Below, piece after piece: positions 6,149 through 8,495 of a stretch of DNA of 8,495 nucleotides; the stretch's first letter is position 1; each line of letters starts with the position of its first letter. The translations under genes and the position numbers were made by a program. The notes below the pieces were generated by a model. The model was given only the letters and a program-made list of their open reading frames with translations. It had not been told where the DNA came from and ran no database searches. Origin of the DNA: DASZHJ01 sp035263705 (lineage in GTDB: Bacteria; Pseudomonadota; Alphaproteobacteria; ATCC43930; CGMCC-115725); NCBI GenBank assembly GCA_035263705.1, contig DATFRA010000375.1, positions 1 to 8,495 on the forward strand, in the 5' to 3' direction.

Positions 6149-7777
6149 ATGAGCAGCCTCTCAACACCCGCCTCGGCGGCGCTGCCGACTGCCGCATCCG
6201 GCATAGGGACGCTCGGGCGTCTCGCGGTGAGTCTGGCCCTGGTGGGATTGACCTTGTCGCCGCTGCTCTGGGCCGCGGTGCCACCGCTGGTCGACTATCC
6301 CAACCATCTCGCCCGCATGTGGATCCTCGTGCAGAACGGCGCGCGGCCGGAGCTTGCGAGCAATTACGCGGTGGCATGGCGCCTGCTGCCGAACCTCGGC
6401 ATGGACCTCGTGGTGCCGGCGCTCGCCCAGGTCACGCCGCTGGAGATCGCCGGGCGCGTCTTCATCGCGCTCACCCTGCTCAGCCTCGTTGCCGGCACGA
6501 TGGCGCTTCATCGTGCGGTGCACGGGCACGTAGCGCTTTGGCCCCTCGCCGCCCTGCTCTTCCTCTACAACGCCGCGCTCTTCTGGGGCTTCCTCAACTG
6601 CCTCTTTGGCACCGGCCTCTTCCTGTTCGCGTTCAGCGGCTGGATCGCGAGCCGACACTGGGACCCCGCGCCGCGCATCGCGGCGTTCACGGTGGTCGCC
6701 AGCTCGCTCCTGATCGTGCACCTCTTCGCGTTCTGTCTCTATGCGCTGGCGGTCGGCTCCTACGAGCTCGGGCGCTGGCGCGCGGGGAATGACCGCTCGC
6801 TCCGCGGCTTCCTTTTCCTGTGCGCAGAGGGGCTGCAGTTCCTTCCGGGAGTAGTGCTCTGGAAGGCAAGTGTCTCGAATTTCGAAGTGGCGAGCTACAC
6901 CTCCTACGGCGACCTTGCGGCCAAGGCCTACGCGCTGCAGGCGCCCTTCACCTTCGGTCCGACCGTGATCCCGCTCGACCGGGTCACGTTGATCTTCTTG
7001 CTGGCGTTCCTGCTGGTCGCGATCCTCGGTCGCGCCATCAAGCTCGCGCCGGAGATGCGGCTGCCGCTCGTCGCAATGGCCTTGGCTGCCGCGGCGATGC
7101 CGACCTGGCTCAGCTCGAGCTGGCTCTCGGATATCCGGCTCCCGGTCGCGTTGCCGTTCGTGCTCATCGCCGCCACCCGCGTCGACCCGTCGCGGTTTCG
7201 GCCGGCCCTCGGTGGGTTCACCGCCATCGCAGTCATCCTGCTGGGCGCCCGGGTCTGGGCGGTGTCGGAAACCTGGCGCGACGCCGGCGAGCAATTCGCG
7301 GAATTCCGGACAGCGTCGCAGGCGATCACCCCCGGCGCGCGGCTCCTCATCGTCGGCGACGATCCGACGGACGGGCGTCCGATTCCGGGCGTGTCGTCGC
7401 TCCTAGCGCGAGAACGCGACGAGACGTTCTCGCACATGGCGGCGCTGGCGGTGATCGACCGCTCGGCCTTCATTCCCTCGCTGTTCACGGGCTCGAACCC
7501 GGTTCGTCCGACGCCGCGCAATATGGGGCTGTTTCACACCCAGACCATGCCGCTCGCGCCGGAGGCGCTCGCGCAGAGCATGACACCCGCGCAGACGCAG
7601 TCGCTCGATCTCCAGCCGAATTTCCTGGGCGAGCGCCCGTTCTGGGCCAATTGGCCGGAGCATTTCGACTTCGTGCTCTGGCTCGATTTCGGGCAGACGT
7701 CGACGCCCGACCTGGCGCCGCTCCGGCTCGCGGCGAGCGGAGGCGTGTTCCGGCTCTATCGCGTGGTCAGGCCGTAG
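6149..7777 (+). CDS. Polytopic membrane protein, GT-C glycosyltransferase-like
   Basis: 542 residues. A short cytoplasmic N-terminus is followed by about ten hydrophobic segments (roughly 24-44, 98-118, 127-145, 147-166, 177-203, 218-238, 279-295, 305-319, 331-343, 352-371) and a soluble C-terminal part of about 170 residues. The first large loop opens with PPLVDYPNHLARM (45-57). An Asp at that place in the first periplasmic loop (Asp49) is the hallmark of GT-C enzymes, which use lipid-linked sugar donors. SDIRLPVALPF (327-337) resembles a later conserved segment of such proteins. Neither donor nor acceptor can be inferred. The ATG at 6149 lacks a good Shine-Dalgarno; the next in-frame ATG (codon 57) would remove TM1 and the motif. 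It lies 82 bases after the hydrolase on the same strand, with a stem-loop between, so it may share that transcript. It could instead be a non-enzymatic membrane protein. Confidence 0.7.
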   Translation: MSSLSTPASAALPTAASGIGTLGRLAVSLALVGLTLSPLLWAAVPPLVDYPNHLARMWILVQNGARPELASNYAVAWRLLPNLGMDLVVPALAQVTPLEIAGRVFIALTLLSLVAGTMALHRAVHGHVALWPLAALLFLYNAALFWGFLNCLFGTGLFLFAFSGWIASRHWDPAPRIAAFTVVASSLLIVHLFAFCLYALAVGSYELGRWRAGNDRSLRGFLFLCAEGLQFLPGVVLWKASVSNFEVASYTSYGDLAAKAYALQAPFTFGPTVIPLDRVTLIFLLAFLLVAILGRAIKLAPEMRLPLVAMALAAAAMPTWLSSSWLSDIRLPVALPFVLIAATRVDPSRFRPALGGFTAIAVILLGARVWAVSETWRDAGEQFAEFRTASQAITPGARLLIVGDDPTDGRPIPGVSSLLARERDETFSHMAALAVIDRSAFIPSLFTGSNPVRPTPRNMGLFHTQTMPLAPEALAQSMTPAQTQSLDLQPNFLGERPFWANWPEHFDFVLWLDFGQTSTPDLAPLRLAASGGVFRLYRVVRP

Positions 7778-7789
7778 CCGCTCACGCGA
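7759..7789. terminator. Hairpin across both convergent stop codons, candidate bidirectional terminator
   Basis: TCGCGTG (7759-7765) pairs exactly with CACGCGA (7783-7789). Inside, GGC (7770-7772) and GCC (7777-7779) close a CGTA loop. The structure contains the stop of the plus-strand membrane protein (7775-7777) and that of the minus-strand acetyltransferase (7782-7784). Only 4 bases separate the genes, so any terminator must overlap coding sequence. Neither side has a T-run, so it would work imperfectly or with Rho. Confidence 0.4.
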
Positions 7790-8495
7790 ACCATTTGTGG
7801 AGCGTGTAGAAGGACCGGTAGTGCCGAAAGCCGAGCCGGACCCAGGCGCGCTGGACCGTGTAGTTGTTGATCTGCGTCGAGACGATCATGCGGCCGCGGC
7901 CATGCTCCAGGCACCAGCGCATGCCCGTGATCATGAAGTCGCGGTAGATGCCCTTGCCCTGATAGTTCGGATGCACGCCGAAGAGGACGCCTTCGCCCTC
8001 GGTCGCGTCGTTGAACCGCAGGGTGGCAAAGCCACCGAGCGTGCCGCCGTCGTCCGCCACGAAGACCTCGTCGGCGACGCTCTTGTCGGCGCAGGAGCGG
8101 CGCGCCCAGTCGACGAAGGCGTCGTCGACCTTGCCGCGGTCGAGCCGCGGGTCCGCGTGGTAATGGCTGAAGTAATCTGTGAAGGCGGCGCGCGCGAGCG
8201 CGCCCACCGCGTCACCCTCGCCGGCCTTCACGGCGCGGACCGGAACCGCCAGGCGCGGCGCCGGGATCGCGCTCGGATCGAGCGTCGCCTCGTAATAGAC
8301 CAGGGTGTCCTTCAGCCGGAAGCTTTCGTCTTCGAGCGCCTCCATGGCCGCAAAATCGCCGGCGTCGCACCGTGCCACGCAGACGCCCGCGCGATGCTCA
8401 CGGCAGTAGGCGAGCATCCCGGCGATATCGGATTTCGCCACGTGGTTGGCGCGCACATAGACGAGACCGAAGCGATCGGTATCGGCCGCGGAGAT
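7782..8495 (-). CDS. GNAT N-acetyltransferase, WecD/RffC-like (5' end beyond window)
   Basis: Transfers an acetyl group from acetyl-CoA to an amine, probably of a sugar nucleotide. The frame is open to the right edge: 237 residues are visible, and the 13 before the first candidate start (GTG at 8456) still read like protein (RFGLVYVRANH), so the true start lies outside. The N-terminal part (visible residues about 8-72, including FGLVYVR and the FRLKDTLVYYEA segment) resembles the first half of WecD-type amino-sugar acetyltransferases. The GNAT fold follows from about residue 86, with the acetyl-CoA motif VHPNYQGKGIY (174-184) and STQINNYTVQRAWVRLGF (206-223), ending in TLHKWFA. The usual small residue ending the Q-x-x-G-x-G/A motif is Tyr184. 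It converges on the GT-C-like gene with a 4-base gap, so it is a separate transcription unit. GNAT membership is firm; the sugar substrate is inferred from resemblance only. Confidence 0.85.
   Translation of the reverse strand: MSAADTDRFGLVYVRANHVAKSDIAGMLAYCREHRAGVCVARCDAGDFAAMEALEDESFRLKDTLVYYEATLDPSAIPAPRLAVPVRAVKAGEGDAVGALARAAFTDYFSHYHADPRLDRGKVDDAFVDWARRSCADKSVADEVFVADDGGTLGGFATLRFNDATEGEGVLFGVHPNYQGKGIYRDFMITGMRWCLEHGRGRMIVSTQINNYTVQRAWVRLGFRHYRSFYTLHKWFA

Noticed and set aside
6161..7294. A 377-codon minus-strand open frame opposite the GT-C-like gene
   Set aside because: The composition is almost entirely charged (Arg/Glu/Gln/His) with no domain, as expected of the antisense of a hydrophobic membrane protein gene in GC-rich DNA.
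1..8495. Mobile element, phage, CRISPR or toxin-antitoxin system
   Set aside because: No transposase, integrase, terminal repeats, spaced direct repeats or small toxin/antitoxin pair is visible. TldD can degrade an antitoxin in E. coli, but none is encoded here.

Overview
The window is high-GC DNA, roughly two thirds G+C by eye, and densely coding. Third codon positions are so GC-rich that long stop-free antisense frames lie opposite most genes. It looks like chromosomal DNA of an alphaproteobacterium. The main pointers are an aa3-type cytochrome c oxidase operon in the order ctaC-ctaD with alphaproteobacterial-style subunit sequences, and tldD placed divergently beside it. No ribosomal marker is present, so anything finer than class is inference. 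I see no mobile element, CRISPR array, tRNA or rRNA.

Layout. Positions 1-2347 (minus strand) hold the start of a cytochrome c oxidase operon: ctaC (subunit II, complete), then 19 bases later ctaD (subunit I), which runs off the left edge. Positions 2348-2692 are a 345-base divergent intergenic region that must carry the promoters of both sides. Positions 2693-6066 (plus strand) hold tldD and, joined to it by a GTGA stop/start overlap, an exported (beta/alpha)8-barrel glycoside hydrolase with a C-terminal CBM9-like domain. A perfect 10-bp inverted repeat spans the stop codon of that gene. Positions 6149-7777 (plus) encode a polytopic membrane protein of the GT-C glycosyltransferase type. Positions 7782-8495 (minus) encode a GNAT acetyltransferase whose 5' end lies beyond the window. 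The last two genes converge with only 4 bases between their stop codons, and a hairpin spans both stops.

How it fits together. The left side is respiratory: CtaC takes electrons from cytochrome c through its CuA centre and passes them to heme a and the heme a3/CuB centre of CtaD. The right side looks like envelope or glycan work: a secreted glycosidase, a GT-C-like transferase and a sugar-type N-acetyltransferase. That grouping is an inference from family resemblance and position.

The most notable points are: (1) both acidic ligands of the subunit I/II Mg/Mn site in the oxidase are replaced by amides (CtaD Asn399, CtaC Gln235) while all redox-metal ligands are kept; (2) a cysteine-bearing insertion sits in a periplasmic loop of CtaD and a two-cysteine tail on CtaC; (3) a glycosidase of unassigned family is translationally coupled to tldD. 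I found no clear evidence of a wholly new multi-gene system; the glycosidase/GT-C pair is the least characterised part.
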